Origin: an uncultured Saprospiraceae bacterium
GTDB taxonomy: Bacteria > Bacteroidota > Bacteroidia > Chitinophagales > Saprospiraceae
Assembly: GCA_938002665.1 (NCBI GenBank)
Contig: CALLAE010000032.1
Span: 1 to 63,784, forward strand
Reading direction: 5' to 3'
Length of the DNA: 63,784 bases
A program made the position numbers and the translations under genes. Below, piece by piece: positions 53,586-62,693 of this stretch (its first letter is position 1; every line of letters begins with the position of its first letter). Below the pieces are notes generated by a model. The model did not search any database, was not told the origin of the DNA, and worked only from the letters and a program-made list of their open reading frames with translations.

Positions 53586-55061
53586 CTATCTAGGTACTAG
53601 ATTAAATACCACTCTCCTATTCAGCTTTCTTCCTTCTAAGTTATCATTGCTAGAAACAGGTCTCGATTCTCCGTAACCAGTATGTGTCATTCTGCTGAAG
53701 CTTATGTTATTCTTATCTCTTAGATACTCGTAACAAGCCTGTGCTCTTCTTTCTGAAAGCAACTGATTATTGATTGCACTTCCTACATTATCTGTGTGGC
53801 CCTCTATTACTAAATTGTAATTAGGATACTTATTCAGTATTTGCGCTATTTGATTTAGAATAGGTGAAGACTCTGACTTCAGAGTAGCTTTTCCAGTGTC
53901 AAAAGTTACAGCTCTCATAGCTACTTCTAGTAGACTAAGATCTGTAGATGCAATTTCTGGGCAGCCACCTGCCGCAACTGTACCTGGTGTATTGGGACAT
54001 CTATCTCTGCTATCGTCTATGCCATCTCCATCTGAATCAGGACAACCACCAAAGGCAGCTATGCCTGGACTGTTAGGGCATTTGTCAGAAGAATCAGGAA
54101 CACCATCTCCATCACTATCTGCTACAACTGGCTTCTTAGGGCAGCCGTTAGGAGATACACCTTTGATATTTGGACATTCATCTAGTTTATCTGGAATACC
54201 GTCCATATCTGTATCCATCATATCTTCTGCTGGACATCCATTGTTTTCTTTAACGCCTGCTTTGTTAGGGCACTCATCATCATTATCGGATATGCCATCA
54301 CCATCCGTATCAGGACAACCTTTAAATATGCCTATACCTGCTACGCTAGGACAGTCATCTCTATAATCAGGAATCCCATCTTCATCTTTATCTGGGCAAC
54401 CCTTCAGAGCTGCTGGTCCAGCAATCTGCGGACATAGATCTATCTCATCTTCTAGACCATCACCATCGCTGTCCATCATCTCGTCTTTCTCTTCCATCGG
54501 AATCAAGTCTGTTGCCTGAGGAACTCCAAAAAGATAAACAAAGCCTATTCCATGATGAAGATTGTTTCTATTTTCTGACAACGCATATCTATATTCCGAT
54601 TGCCAATTGAAGTAAGCATTATCTCTAATGTGAAAATGAAGTCCAACACCAAAAGGAATCTGCAGATTAAATTCACCTTCGCTTTCGTTGACTCCTCCTA
54701 ACCCAGCTAGCACATAAGGAGTCACTTTTGTGTCTGGCCTGTAGAATTGATATTGCGCTTGTATATCTGCGCCATATACATTCTTATGCAGGCAGTTGTC
54801 ATTATTTGCTGCATTGTATTGGTTTACTACACCAGCCTTGATAGGCAGGACTAAGTTTAGATTTTGATTGATATTCTTGTGTAGGCCAATCTCAAATCCA
54901 TAATGGTATGCACTGAAATCTGTGATGCTTCCTCCATTTTGAGATTGGTAATCCATAAATAGAGATTTAAAAGATATCCCTAAAGGGTATTGTGGATTTT
55001 GAGCTTCTATAGTAGTGGTACTCATAATCACAATCAGGCAAATAACAAGCAGTTGTTTCAT
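53586..55061 (-). CDS. OmpA-family outer-membrane protein with thrombospondin type 3 repeats
   Basis: 491 residues. A signal peptide (LLVICLIVIMSTTTIEAQ) is followed by an N-terminal beta-barrel (about 20-185), six acidic calcium-binding TSP3-type repeats (about 195-360; DSDGDGLEDEIDLCP, DTDGDGISDNDDECP, DSDGDGVPDSSDKCP and others, each ending in a GCP), and an OmpA C-terminal peptidoglycan-binding domain (about 375-491; VIEGHTDNVGS, LSERRAQACYEYL, GRKLNRRVVF). It links outer membrane and peptidoglycan. It has two tandem promoter boxes upstream. Confidence 0.93.
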   Translation of the reverse strand: MKQLLVICLIVIMSTTTIEAQNPQYPLGISFKSLFMDYQSQNGGSITDFSAYHYGFEIGLHKNINQNLNLVLPIKAGVVNQYNAANNDNCLHKNVYGADIQAQYQFYRPDTKVTPYVLAGLGGVNESEGEFNLQIPFGVGLHFHIRDNAYFNWQSEYRYALSENRNNLHHGIGFVYLFGVPQATDLIPMEEKDEMMDSDGDGLEDEIDLCPQIAGPAALKGCPDKDEDGIPDYRDDCPSVAGIGIFKGCPDTDGDGISDNDDECPNKAGVKENNGCPAEDMMDTDMDGIPDKLDECPNIKGVSPNGCPKKPVVADSDGDGVPDSSDKCPNSPGIAAFGGCPDSDGDGIDDSRDRCPNTPGTVAAGGCPEIASTDLSLLEVAMRAVTFDTGKATLKSESSPILNQIAQILNKYPNYNLVIEGHTDNVGSAINNQLLSERRAQACYEYLRDKNNISFSRMTHTGYGESRPVSSNDNLEGRKLNRRVVFNLVPR

Positions 55062-55089
55062 ATATATTTCCTTAAATCCAAGAGTAATT

Positions 55090-55105
55090 CAAAAGTACAA
55101 AGGTA
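55090..55105 (-). promoter_or_regulatory. Two tandem -7 boxes for the OmpA gene
   Basis: The minus strand carries TACCTTTG (55105-55098) directly followed by TACTTTTG (55097-55090), both exact TAnnTTTG matches, 28-36 bases upstream of the ATG. A near-double start could raise expression or respond to different conditions. Confidence 0.45.
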
Positions 55106-55198
55106 AAATTAAACTTAGCTAAATTCACCTAAATCCTAATGATATATGTTTTTATATTATGTATTTAGCATTGAAATACAAGATTTTAGATCTCAATA

Positions 55199-55696
55199 TC
55201 AGCTTAGTGGTTCAAAATATCCAGTCTCTCTGTTCTTTCTCACATTATCCCATGTATAGTAACGTCCGTTCATGGCGATATATACACCTGAGTCTAAAGT
55301 TTGTACAAAGGCTAGTGCACTACCCAGATTGAAAAATCCATCTGAAGAGGTTCCAAAGGCAATGGGAACCATCGCGCCAGTCAGGACGATGGTTTTATCT
55401 AATTTCTGACTTGCAAGATATTTGGCTGTTTCTACGATGGTATCTGTACCATGTGTGATGAGTATCTTGTGAGCTTTTGTTGCCTCACAATGCTCGTAGA
55501 TAGTCTCTCTTTCATTCTGAGTCATCTGTAGACTGTCGAGCATCATCAATGTTTTGACATTGAGATTTAAGGTAGATCTACCCAGCTCAAACATTTCAGG
55601 AAGATGCGTATCCTTAAAGTAAAGTTCCCCTGTAATATAGTTGTATTCTTTGTCGAAAGTTCCTCCCGTAACAAAGACTTGTATTATTGTGCCCAT
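55199..55696 (-). CDS. Asparaginase-domain protein, N-terminal domain only
   Basis: 165 residues, while complete L-asparaginases have about 320-350. It contains the N-terminal nucleophile motif VTGGTFDKEY and the second catalytic motif THGTDTIVETA, with a VLTGAMVPIAFGTSSD strand-loop, but lacks the C-terminal domain. The sequence downstream to 55062 does not appear to encode the rest. Stand-alone asparaginase domains of this size exist, so it may be a real small protein, not a fragment. No signal peptide; probably cytoplasmic. It diverges from the aminotransferase over 241 bases. Confidence 0.78.
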   Translation of the reverse strand: MGTIIQVFVTGGTFDKEYNYITGELYFKDTHLPEMFELGRSTLNLNVKTLMMLDSLQMTQNERETIYEHCEATKAHKILITHGTDTIVETAKYLASQKLDKTIVLTGAMVPIAFGTSSDGFFNLGSALAFVQTLDSGVYIAMNGRYYTWDNVRKNRETGYFEPLS

Positions 55697-55909
55697 TCAT
55701 TTCCTTTTCATGCACCCACTACCTTACTTGTAGTCTAGAATATCACTTTGTGTTTCGTATCCCAAAGATTCATTTTTCTATCAGAATTAGAAACCAATCA
55801 AATTGCGGTTGTCAGTTTTCAGCTACTAGTATGATTGAGGAAACACAGTTTCCTATTTAAAAAAGTGGTAAAAGATAATCAAAACCTCTTTTCTTGTAGA
55901 AGTAAATCC

Positions 55910-55917
55910 TATTTTTG
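55910..55917 (+). promoter_or_regulatory. Predicted -7 box for the aminotransferase
   Basis: TATTTTTG matches TAnnTTTG exactly, 20 bases before the ATG at 55938. The rest of the 241-base gap holds a short perfect hairpin (AGGAAAC/GTTTCCT near 55838-55854) with no assigned role. Confidence 0.4.
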
Positions 55918-55937
55918 GTATTCAATAAAATTGTAAT

Positions 55938-57137
55938 ATGTCAAGTCATCATCTTTCCACAAAGCTAAGCAACATGTCTCAGTCAGCCACTATAAAGATG
56001 GCTCAGAAAGCAAGAGATCTAAAGAGTAAAGGCATAGATGTTATTAGCCTTAGTCTAGGAGAGCCAGACTTTGATACGCCTGACTTTATAAAGGACGCAG
56101 CTAGTGAAGCATTGGCAGCTGGAAAAACGAAATATACGCCTGTATCTGGGGTGATGGAACTGAGAGAAGCGATCTGTAATAAATTTCAAAGAGATAATGG
56201 ACTAACCTATTCGACTTCTGAAATTGTAGTATCTAATGGTGCCAAGCAATGCATTGCCAATGTCTGCCTATCCCTTCTTAATCCACACGATGAGGTGATC
56301 ATATTTACCCCTTATTGGGTCTCCTATTTTGAAATTGTCAAATTTTGTGGTGGTACTCCAGTACCTTTATATGCAGGTATAGACATGGATTTCAAAGTAA
56401 CCCCTCAGATGTTAGAGGAGGCTATGAATGATAAGACTAAGTTGATCATATTCTCTTCACCAAGTAATCCTACTGGAAGTACCTACACGAAGGCCGAAAT
56501 AGAAGCCCTAGCTAAGGTTATAGCTCCGAGAAATGATCTATTTGTTCTTTCTGATGAAATCTATGAGTATATCATTTTCAATGGTAAGAATCCTAGTATT
56601 GCTGCAGAACCGGGTATGAAGGATAAAACAATTACCGTTAATGGAATGTCTAAAGGCTTTGCGATGACAGGATGGCGATTAGGCTACATGGGTGCTCCAG
56701 AGTGGATAGCAGCAGCCTGCGCTAAGGTACAAGGACAATTTACTTCTGGTGCAACGGCCTTTGGTCAAGCTGCTGCAGCAATAGCGTTACAAGAAGATCC
56801 TGAAAAGCTTTCTTTTATGAAAGACAAATACCTAGAACGGAAGAACCTAGTGAAGGGCTTACTCGATGATATCCCAGGCATAAAGACCAATGACCCTCAG
56901 GGTGCCTTCTATTTCTTTCCTGATATATCTGCCTTTTTTGGAAAATCAAATGGTACTAGAAGAATAGAAGATGCTGACGAGTTTGTAGACGTCCTGTTAG
57001 ACGAAGCACATGTTGCAGCAGTAACTGGAGCGGCCTTTGGTGATCCTAATTCCTTTAGAATCTCTTATGCTACTTCTAATGAGCAGCTAACTGAAGCCAT
57101 GCAAAGAATAAAGAAAGCATTATCAGCGTATAGTTAA
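55938..57137 (+). CDS. Pyridoxal-phosphate aminotransferase, class I (aspartate-type)
   Basis: 399 residues. It has the fold type I signature: LGEPDFDTPDFIKDA, ANVCLSLLNPHDEVI, SPSNPTGSTY, VLSDEIYEYIIF and the PLP-lysine motif NGMSKGFAMTGWRLGY. The sequence type matches aspartate/prephenate-like aminotransferases, moving amino groups between aspartate and 2-oxoglutarate, but substrate range is uncertain. It has its own promoter box. Its 3' end overlaps the convergent thioredoxin-like gene by 4 bases. Confidence 0.92.
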   Translation: MSSHHLSTKLSNMSQSATIKMAQKARDLKSKGIDVISLSLGEPDFDTPDFIKDAASEALAAGKTKYTPVSGVMELREAICNKFQRDNGLTYSTSEIVVSNGAKQCIANVCLSLLNPHDEVIIFTPYWVSYFEIVKFCGGTPVPLYAGIDMDFKVTPQMLEEAMNDKTKLIIFSSPSNPTGSTYTKAEIEALAKVIAPRNDLFVLSDEIYEYIIFNGKNPSIAAEPGMKDKTITVNGMSKGFAMTGWRLGYMGAPEWIAAACAKVQGQFTSGATAFGQAAAAIALQEDPEKLSFMKDKYLERKNLVKGLLDDIPGIKTNDPQGAFYFFPDISAFFGKSNGTRRIEDADEFVDVLLDEAHVAAVTGAAFGDPNSFRISYATSNEQLTEAMQRIKKALSAYS

Positions 57138-58603
57138 GGTTTTATATCCTCAGTAGCTTTAAACTTTTCAGGTATTAGCTCTTCTCTTTTATCCTTTTTA
57201 AGGATTTCTATCATAACCTCTTGTAACTGATCTGAGCCAATATTCTTCATGAGAATTTCTCTTTCCTTGTTAAGGATAAAGACTTTGGGAGTAGTGGATA
57301 CATTGTACTTCAGTTTGAATCTAGATCTGTGATATTGGTCTGCTCCATTAATAAAGCCTAGCATGTTTTTCTCCTCTAACTTTTCCCAGCAATTTTTGGT
57401 TTTATCTTGATGCTTAGTGCAGATAGCAAAAGTCTTTATACCGGAAGCTTCCCACTCTTTATTGAATTCTACAAAGCCTGGCATCATCTTACTACAATGT
57501 CCACAGTCTGGTGCCCAGAAAAGAAGAATCAGATACTCAAAGTCGATAGCGCTCAGCTTGACTTCAGTCTTGCCATCTTCAGCATATACGGTCAGATCAG
57601 AGCCTATTTGTCCAAGTAGAGCAGGTCGTATTTTATTTGCATTATCTATTATCTTGAGTAAGTTTTCTTCGCTTACCCATGGCGCTTTACCTGATTGATA
57701 ATAAGTATCTACTAGGTGGACGTAGATAGCATCATATCCTATGACCTTACTCTTTCCATATTCATTAAGAAAAGTACTCAGGTAATATCTATAAGTCTTT
57801 TCTGCAGGCTTCATTTTACCTAGCAAGTAGTCTAGACTATTAATGATGCTATCTGGATGATTTGAGGTTAACTTCTTGTTATAGTTCTCTATCTTTTGGG
57901 TCAGAATTCCTATGTTAAGTGTCAATGGATTACCTAAGTCAATATTATCAAAGTAATGTTCCTTGTAATATTGGAATCTTCTTAATTGAGGATTCTCATC
58001 GTCAGCAAAATCTGGAACCTCTGGTTCTTCACTTGCTTTTAGAATCATTGCGGCGATACATTCAGGATTATCTTCTGTAATCCTTTTTTGCATAGCGATT
58101 ACCTTATCATCTATTATATTGAGTTCTGCTTCAAAACTATTAGCATCTTTCTTGGCAGCTGTAAGTGCCTTTATGGTATCTCTTAGAACTTCTGCTTTAG
58201 GACGTAGATCATTTAAGGTATTAAGATAATCTTGGAAAATCTGATTGTATTTCGAACCTTTAAACTTGACATCATTTTTGTTCTCATAATCATATTCTAT
58301 CTCAAAGTCTTTTTCGCCTTCATTGACATGGAATTGTATGTAAGCGACATCGGGATAGGTCAGTAAGATATAGACTCCATTATCAAGAGTATCTTTCCCA
58401 GCTAATTTGAACTGCCCTTTTTTCTCAGAGAGTAGCGTATCCTTGACTAATTGCTTGTCACCATAATAGTAACCGACTACTAAGGTGTCATTTTCGTAAT
58501 TATTGATTTTTATATCTATATCATAGTTGCCAGTTTGGGCAAACATATTGGCCCATCCCATCATAAGCAATATTCCAAAGATTAAGCTGTACTTCATATC
58601 CAT
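57134..58603 (-). CDS. Exported thioredoxin-fold protein with DUF4369-like and DUF5106-like regions
   Basis: 489 residues with a signal peptide (SLIFGILLMMGWANMFAQ). Residues about 22-140 match the beta-rich DUF4369 pattern (NYENDTLVVGYYYGDKQLVKDT). A helical middle (about 140-330) resembles DUF5106. Residues 335-480 are a thioredoxin-like domain with LILLFWAPDCGHCSKMMP (CxxC with Gly-His between) and a cis-Pro motif VSTTPKVFILN. Such proteins are periplasmic thiol oxidoreductases of Bacteroidota, role unknown. The start ATG could be at the first or third codon (MDMKYS). Confidence 0.85.
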   Translation of the reverse strand: MDMKYSLIFGILLMMGWANMFAQTGNYDIDIKINNYENDTLVVGYYYGDKQLVKDTLLSEKKGQFKLAGKDTLDNGVYILLTYPDVAYIQFHVNEGEKDFEIEYDYENKNDVKFKGSKYNQIFQDYLNTLNDLRPKAEVLRDTIKALTAAKKDANSFEAELNIIDDKVIAMQKRITEDNPECIAAMILKASEEPEVPDFADDENPQLRRFQYYKEHYFDNIDLGNPLTLNIGILTQKIENYNKKLTSNHPDSIINSLDYLLGKMKPAEKTYRYYLSTFLNEYGKSKVIGYDAIYVHLVDTYYQSGKAPWVSEENLLKIIDNANKIRPALLGQIGSDLTVYAEDGKTEVKLSAIDFEYLILLFWAPDCGHCSKMMPGFVEFNKEWEASGIKTFAICTKHQDKTKNCWEKLEEKNMLGFINGADQYHRSRFKLKYNVSTTPKVFILNKEREILMKNIGSDQLQEVMIEILKKDKREELIPEKFKATEDIKP

Positions 58604-58674
58604 ATTACAAATAACAAATAGACTAAGTAAAACATCTAGCCTATTTCAAAGTTTAATAAATTTTTAATTGCTTT

Positions 58675-59619
58675 CTACTCGCTGACTTTCCCCCTTTGAT
58701 TAGCCAAGAGGAAGAGCACAGCCATCCTGACCGCTACCCCATTTTCTACCTGCTGAAGGATAATAGAATGCTCACTATCCGCTACATCACCATCTAATTC
58801 TATGCCTCTATTTATAGGGCCTGGATGCATGATAATTTTCTTTTTATCCAGGCTGTCCAGTAACTTCTTGTTTATTCCATAGTATAGACTATACTCTCTG
58901 AGCGAGGGAATGTACTTGATATCCTGTCTTTCTAACTGTATTCTCAGGACGTTAGCAATATCACACCAGTTAAGGCTCTCGCGCAGGTTGTATGATGTTT
59001 CGACACCTAGAGTGGCGATATGTTTAGGGATCAACGTGGGTGGTCCGCAGACTCTGACCTTTGCGCCTAATTTAAGCAAACAGTAGATATTGCTAAGCGC
59101 GACCCTAGAGTGCATGATATCCCCGAATATGCAGACCTTTTTACCTTTAAGATTACCCATTGCTTCTTGCATAGAGTAGGCATCTAGTAAGGCTTGGGTT
59201 GGGTGCTCATGTGTCCCATCTCCTGCATTGACTATTTGTGCATCTATGTGCTTGGAGAGGAAAAAATGAGCGCCAGGCGCGGGATGCCGCATCACAATAA
59301 GATCCACTTTCATAGAGAGGATATTATTGACAGTATCTAGTAATGTTTCTCCTTTCTTGACTGAGCTATTGGACGAAGAAAAATTGATAACATCTGCCGA
59401 CAGTCGCTTTTCAGCCAACTCAAAAGAGAGTTTTGTTCTTGTAGAATTTTCAAAGAAAAGATTGGCGATTGTGACATCTCTAAGAGAAGGCACTTTCTTA
59501 ATAGGTCGATTGATGACCTCTTTGAACTTTTCAGCTGTTGAAAATATAAGCTCAATATCTTCTTTGGTGATATACTTGATCCCAAGAAGATGTTTAGTGC
59601 TTAATGTTCCTTCACTCAT
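58675..59619 (-). CDS. pyrB: Aspartate carbamoyltransferase catalytic subunit
   Basis: 314 residues, normal size. It has the carbamoyl phosphate motif FFENSTRTKLSFE, then MRHPAPGAHFFLS, AGDGTHEHPTQALLDA and MHPGPINRGIELD. It makes carbamoyl aspartate, the first committed step of pyrimidine synthesis. The ATG shares one base with the pyrR stop (TAATG), so the genes are translationally coupled. No pyrI regulatory subunit is present. Confidence 0.97.
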   Translation of the reverse strand: MSEGTLSTKHLLGIKYITKEDIELIFSTAEKFKEVINRPIKKVPSLRDVTIANLFFENSTRTKLSFELAEKRLSADVINFSSSNSSVKKGETLLDTVNNILSMKVDLIVMRHPAPGAHFFLSKHIDAQIVNAGDGTHEHPTQALLDAYSMQEAMGNLKGKKVCIFGDIMHSRVALSNIYCLLKLGAKVRVCGPPTLIPKHIATLGVETSYNLRESLNWCDIANVLRIQLERQDIKYIPSLREYSLYYGINKKLLDSLDKKKIIMHPGPINRGIELDGDVADSEHSIILQQVENGVAVRMAVLFLLANQRGKVSE

Positions 59620-60173
59620 TAATCTTTCTTATTAGCTGAAAAAATCATGATCTTATCTTCTCCGTCGATGTGTTCCCATTGAACTTTGACATAGGCTTCA
59701 TCCAAGGAGTCTACCTGCAGTCCTGTATAATCAGTCTTTATAGGAAAATGTCTATTAAATCTTCTATCTACCATAGTCAGTAACTCAAGCTTCTCTACTC
59801 TACCAAAATCTTGCAAGGCTGAAATAGCCGCATGAATGGTTCTGCCTGTATAGAGTACATCATCTACTAGCAGTATTTTTTTGGACTCTATATCGAAGTC
59901 TATCTGAGTTGCATTGGCTTTGAGAGGTGCTTCTCTCATTCTGAAATCATCCCTATAGAAGGTGATATCCAGCTTGCCGAGTTGAATTTTTTGCTTAGGG
60001 TCTTCTTTGAGTATAATCTCTGAGAGACGTTCTGACAGAATAACTCCTTTTTCCTGAATACCTATAATAAGGATAGGTTCCTTGTTATCATAGTTCTCTA
60101 TAATCTGACTTGCTAACCTCTGAAGGGTAATCTTGAATTTATCAGGGCTAAGGATTTGTCTTCCGCGTTGCAT
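59619..60173 (-). CDS. pyrR: Bifunctional pyr regulator / uracil phosphoribosyltransferase
   Basis: 184 residues. The PRPP-binding motif is ILLVDDVLYTGRTIHAAISAL (about 97-118), with IIGIQEKGVILSERL and TFYRDDFRM before it, a typical PyrR. In Bacillus PyrR attenuates the pyr operon through mRNA; no attenuator is visible here because only 35 bases separate the gene from the upstream YfhO stop. It overlaps pyrB by one base. Confidence 0.92.
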   Translation of the reverse strand: MQRGRQILSPDKFKITLQRLASQIIENYDNKEPILIIGIQEKGVILSERLSEIILKEDPKQKIQLGKLDITFYRDDFRMREAPLKANATQIDFDIESKKILLVDDVLYTGRTIHAAISALQDFGRVEKLELLTMVDRRFNRHFPIKTDYTGLQVDSLDEAYVKVQWEHIDGEDKIMIFSANKKD

Positions 60174-60208
60174 TGGACGGCAAAGATATTATTTTGTTGA
60201 TTATCAAT

Positions 60209-62617
60209 CTATTCTAGTTTCCTGCCTTTCCAGCTGTTCCATCCATAGAAAATGAGTCCTATAAGCAATAGAATAGACGAAATCCAAGAAATCATATTCC
60301 CAGTCTTATTGCTTTGAGGATCAAATTCAAAAACAACCTCATGCTGACCAGCAGGTATCTTCATAGCTCTGAGGATATAGTTAGCCCTGATATGCTCTGT
60401 AGGCTGACCATCTATTGTCGCCTTCCATCCTTTATTAGGCCCATACCATACTTCGGAAAAAACAGCCATTTGATCACTACTGCTATTACTCTTGTAGGTC
60501 AGCTTGTTGGGCTTGTAATCAGTGAGAGTAATATTGCCATTTTTCTCATAGTCAGTAGTTGTGATATAATCCTTGAACTCTTCATGGATAACGGCTTCCC
60601 CCAGAGGATCTATGTCATTTAGGGATTCTATCTCTGCCTCTGCACTGGGTACCATCTTTATAGAATTTATAAACCATGCATTGCCTAGCGCGGCAGAGTT
60701 GAGACGAGCTTCTTCCTTTCCTGGTTGTCCAGTAATAAAGTATTTTGTATTGAGCATATTGAGCACATTCATGTTATTCTTGCTAATATGATACTCTATA
60801 ATATCTTGATATCTCTGGAGTTTGGCAGCGTGATATCCTCCTATGGACTTATGGAAATAGGAAGCAAAAGAAGATAGAAAAGGATTGACAGTATTGTCTA
60901 TAACCCTATAGTGCTTATCTGTATCTTTTAGGATTTGTAAGTCTGCATTTCTTGGTGAAAATTGATCTTTGTATTTTCTCGAGGATTGGTATGAGTTACT
61001 ATTGACATACTTAAGATTGATCGTAAAAAGATCTGCAACAGCTATCAGCCCTATGATTATAATGACAGGGAGCTGCTTTAGTTTATCTGCTCCATATGCC
61101 CATATACCTGCTAGTGCAATTGCCATTAAGATTGCTGACCTTATAGCACTAGATCTCAGCATAGCTGCTCTATCATCTAGTAAGATGCTCGGCTTGATGC
61201 CTGCCTGCTCTAGCCTAATATCACTTTCTGAAGTCATATCAAATATGCCAGGTCCTAGTATACCTATCAATAAGGTCAGAAGAATAAAGCCTAGGCCAGG
61301 GTATAATACTTTTGCTTTACTAATTGTCTTTTTGCTGAGGACGTTCTGAAGTCCTAGTATCCCTACCAAAGGAATAATGACTGCAGTTACAGAGAGTATG
61401 GAATTAGGTGTTCTGAATTTATTATAGTAGGGAACAAAGTTGAAAAAGAAGCTATTGATCAATTCAGAATTCTTGCCCATGGATAATATAAAGGTCAATA
61501 AGACTGCTGTAATAGCCCACCACTTGACTGCTCCTTCTAAATTGAAAGCCGCTAGGAAAAACAAAAAGAATATTACAGCACCAAAGTAGATAGGCCCGCT
61601 CGTAAACGGTAGACTGCCCCAATACATAGGAGCTCTCATATCTCTAGTGGATGCGCCTCTCTTTCTGAGTTCTTTAGCAAATTTGAAATCCTTGCCGATA
61701 AGTTCAGTAGAACTACCACCCACTACCATTGGAATAAAACTCGAGAGCAAATCTGTTGCACCATTACTCCATTGCATAGCATAGTCCCATGAGAGACCTT
61801 CCACTTTACTACTGCTATCATTGGATTTGTTATTCTTCAAGATAGGTGCCCCCCTCATGGTGTCTTTAGAATATTCATAGATTGGGAAGGTTTTATTGGC
61901 AGTAGTACCGATCGCAAGTAATAGACCGATAACAAGTAAGCCTGACGTTTTAATGAAATCAGTCAGTTGCTTATGCTTAAGCTTCTCTATAAATACAAAG
62001 ATGGTATAGATGAAAAGTAATAAACCAAGGTAGTAGGTCATCTGTGGGTGAGAAGACTTAAGGTTCATGGACATCCCAAGGGTGAATAAAAGAGTGCCGA
62101 GTAGCATTTTCTCTTTGTATGCGAGGAATACACCTAGTATGACCATAGGTGTTGTCATTATAGTTATGACTTTGGTATTATGTCCTGCATGCAATAAGAC
62201 AAGATTATTAGTGCCGTAGGCAAAAGTGATTGCACCAAAAATGGCCAGCCAAGGATTCACTTTCAAAAAAATTAGTAGTAAGTAGAAAAGTATCATACCA
62301 GTGATAAACTTCCCAGACTCATTATTCATCCCAAAACTGAGCAAGGTTCTTATATAATCTACAGGATCTTTTGCTTGCTTAAAGTTGATGTAATAGGTAG
62401 GCATACCTGCGAACATACTATTCGTCCATAGGGTGCTTTCGCCAGTTTGCTCTTTGTAGTCTATTGATTCTTGAGCCATACCTCGCCAATGAGAGATGTC
62501 ACTCTGGTTAAGTTTTTGGCCCTGATATGATGGAAAAAAAGCGACCACTGTAGTGAGAAAGAAAATGACCAAAGCCACCAAGTGAATCCAGTTTTTCTTA
62601 AATATATCTTGAATCAT
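60209..62617 (-). CDS. YfhO family multi-pass membrane protein
   Basis: About 802 residues from the ATG at 62617 (an upstream TTG at 62632 is less likely). It has twelve or more hydrophobic spans, a periplasmic loop early (WRGMAQESIDYKEQTGESTLWTNSMFAGMPTYY is the most conserved stretch of the family), a large soluble C-terminal part (about 560-770) and a last TM helix (IISWISSILLLIGLIFYGW) with a basic tail. YfhO proteins are predicted GT-C-like glycosyltransferases; substrate unknown. It is upstream of pyrR in the same direction, 35 bases apart. Confidence 0.85.
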   Translation of the reverse strand: MIQDIFKKNWIHLVALVIFFLTTVVAFFPSYQGQKLNQSDISHWRGMAQESIDYKEQTGESTLWTNSMFAGMPTYYINFKQAKDPVDYIRTLLSFGMNNESGKFITGMILFYLLLIFLKVNPWLAIFGAITFAYGTNNLVLLHAGHNTKVITIMTTPMVILGVFLAYKEKMLLGTLLFTLGMSMNLKSSHPQMTYYLGLLLFIYTIFVFIEKLKHKQLTDFIKTSGLLVIGLLLAIGTTANKTFPIYEYSKDTMRGAPILKNNKSNDSSSKVEGLSWDYAMQWSNGATDLLSSFIPMVVGGSSTELIGKDFKFAKELRKRGASTRDMRAPMYWGSLPFTSGPIYFGAVIFFLFFLAAFNLEGAVKWWAITAVLLTFILSMGKNSELINSFFFNFVPYYNKFRTPNSILSVTAVIIPLVGILGLQNVLSKKTISKAKVLYPGLGFILLTLLIGILGPGIFDMTSESDIRLEQAGIKPSILLDDRAAMLRSSAIRSAILMAIALAGIWAYGADKLKQLPVIIIIGLIAVADLFTINLKYVNSNSYQSSRKYKDQFSPRNADLQILKDTDKHYRVIDNTVNPFLSSFASYFHKSIGGYHAAKLQRYQDIIEYHISKNNMNVLNMLNTKYFITGQPGKEEARLNSAALGNAWFINSIKMVPSAEAEIESLNDIDPLGEAVIHEEFKDYITTTDYEKNGNITLTDYKPNKLTYKSNSSSDQMAVFSEVWYGPNKGWKATIDGQPTEHIRANYILRAMKIPAGQHEVVFEFDPQSNKTGNMISWISSILLLIGLIFYGWNSWKGRKLE

Positions 62618-62693
62618 AGTACTAATAATCAATGAATTACAAATCTATTTTAATTTAATGGAAGATTAGAATTGTAACCTCTAAATCTTAATA

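Noticed and set aside
55062-55198. Remnant of the missing asparaginase C-terminal domain
   Set aside because: The minus-strand sequence following the stop is AT-rich and shows no motifs of that domain in any frame that I could see.
55831-55860. Tiny nine-codon frame on the plus strand with an overlapping hairpin, upstream of the aminotransferase
   Set aside because: The predicted promoter at 55910 lies after it, so it would not be on the aminotransferase mRNA; no reason to call a leader peptide.
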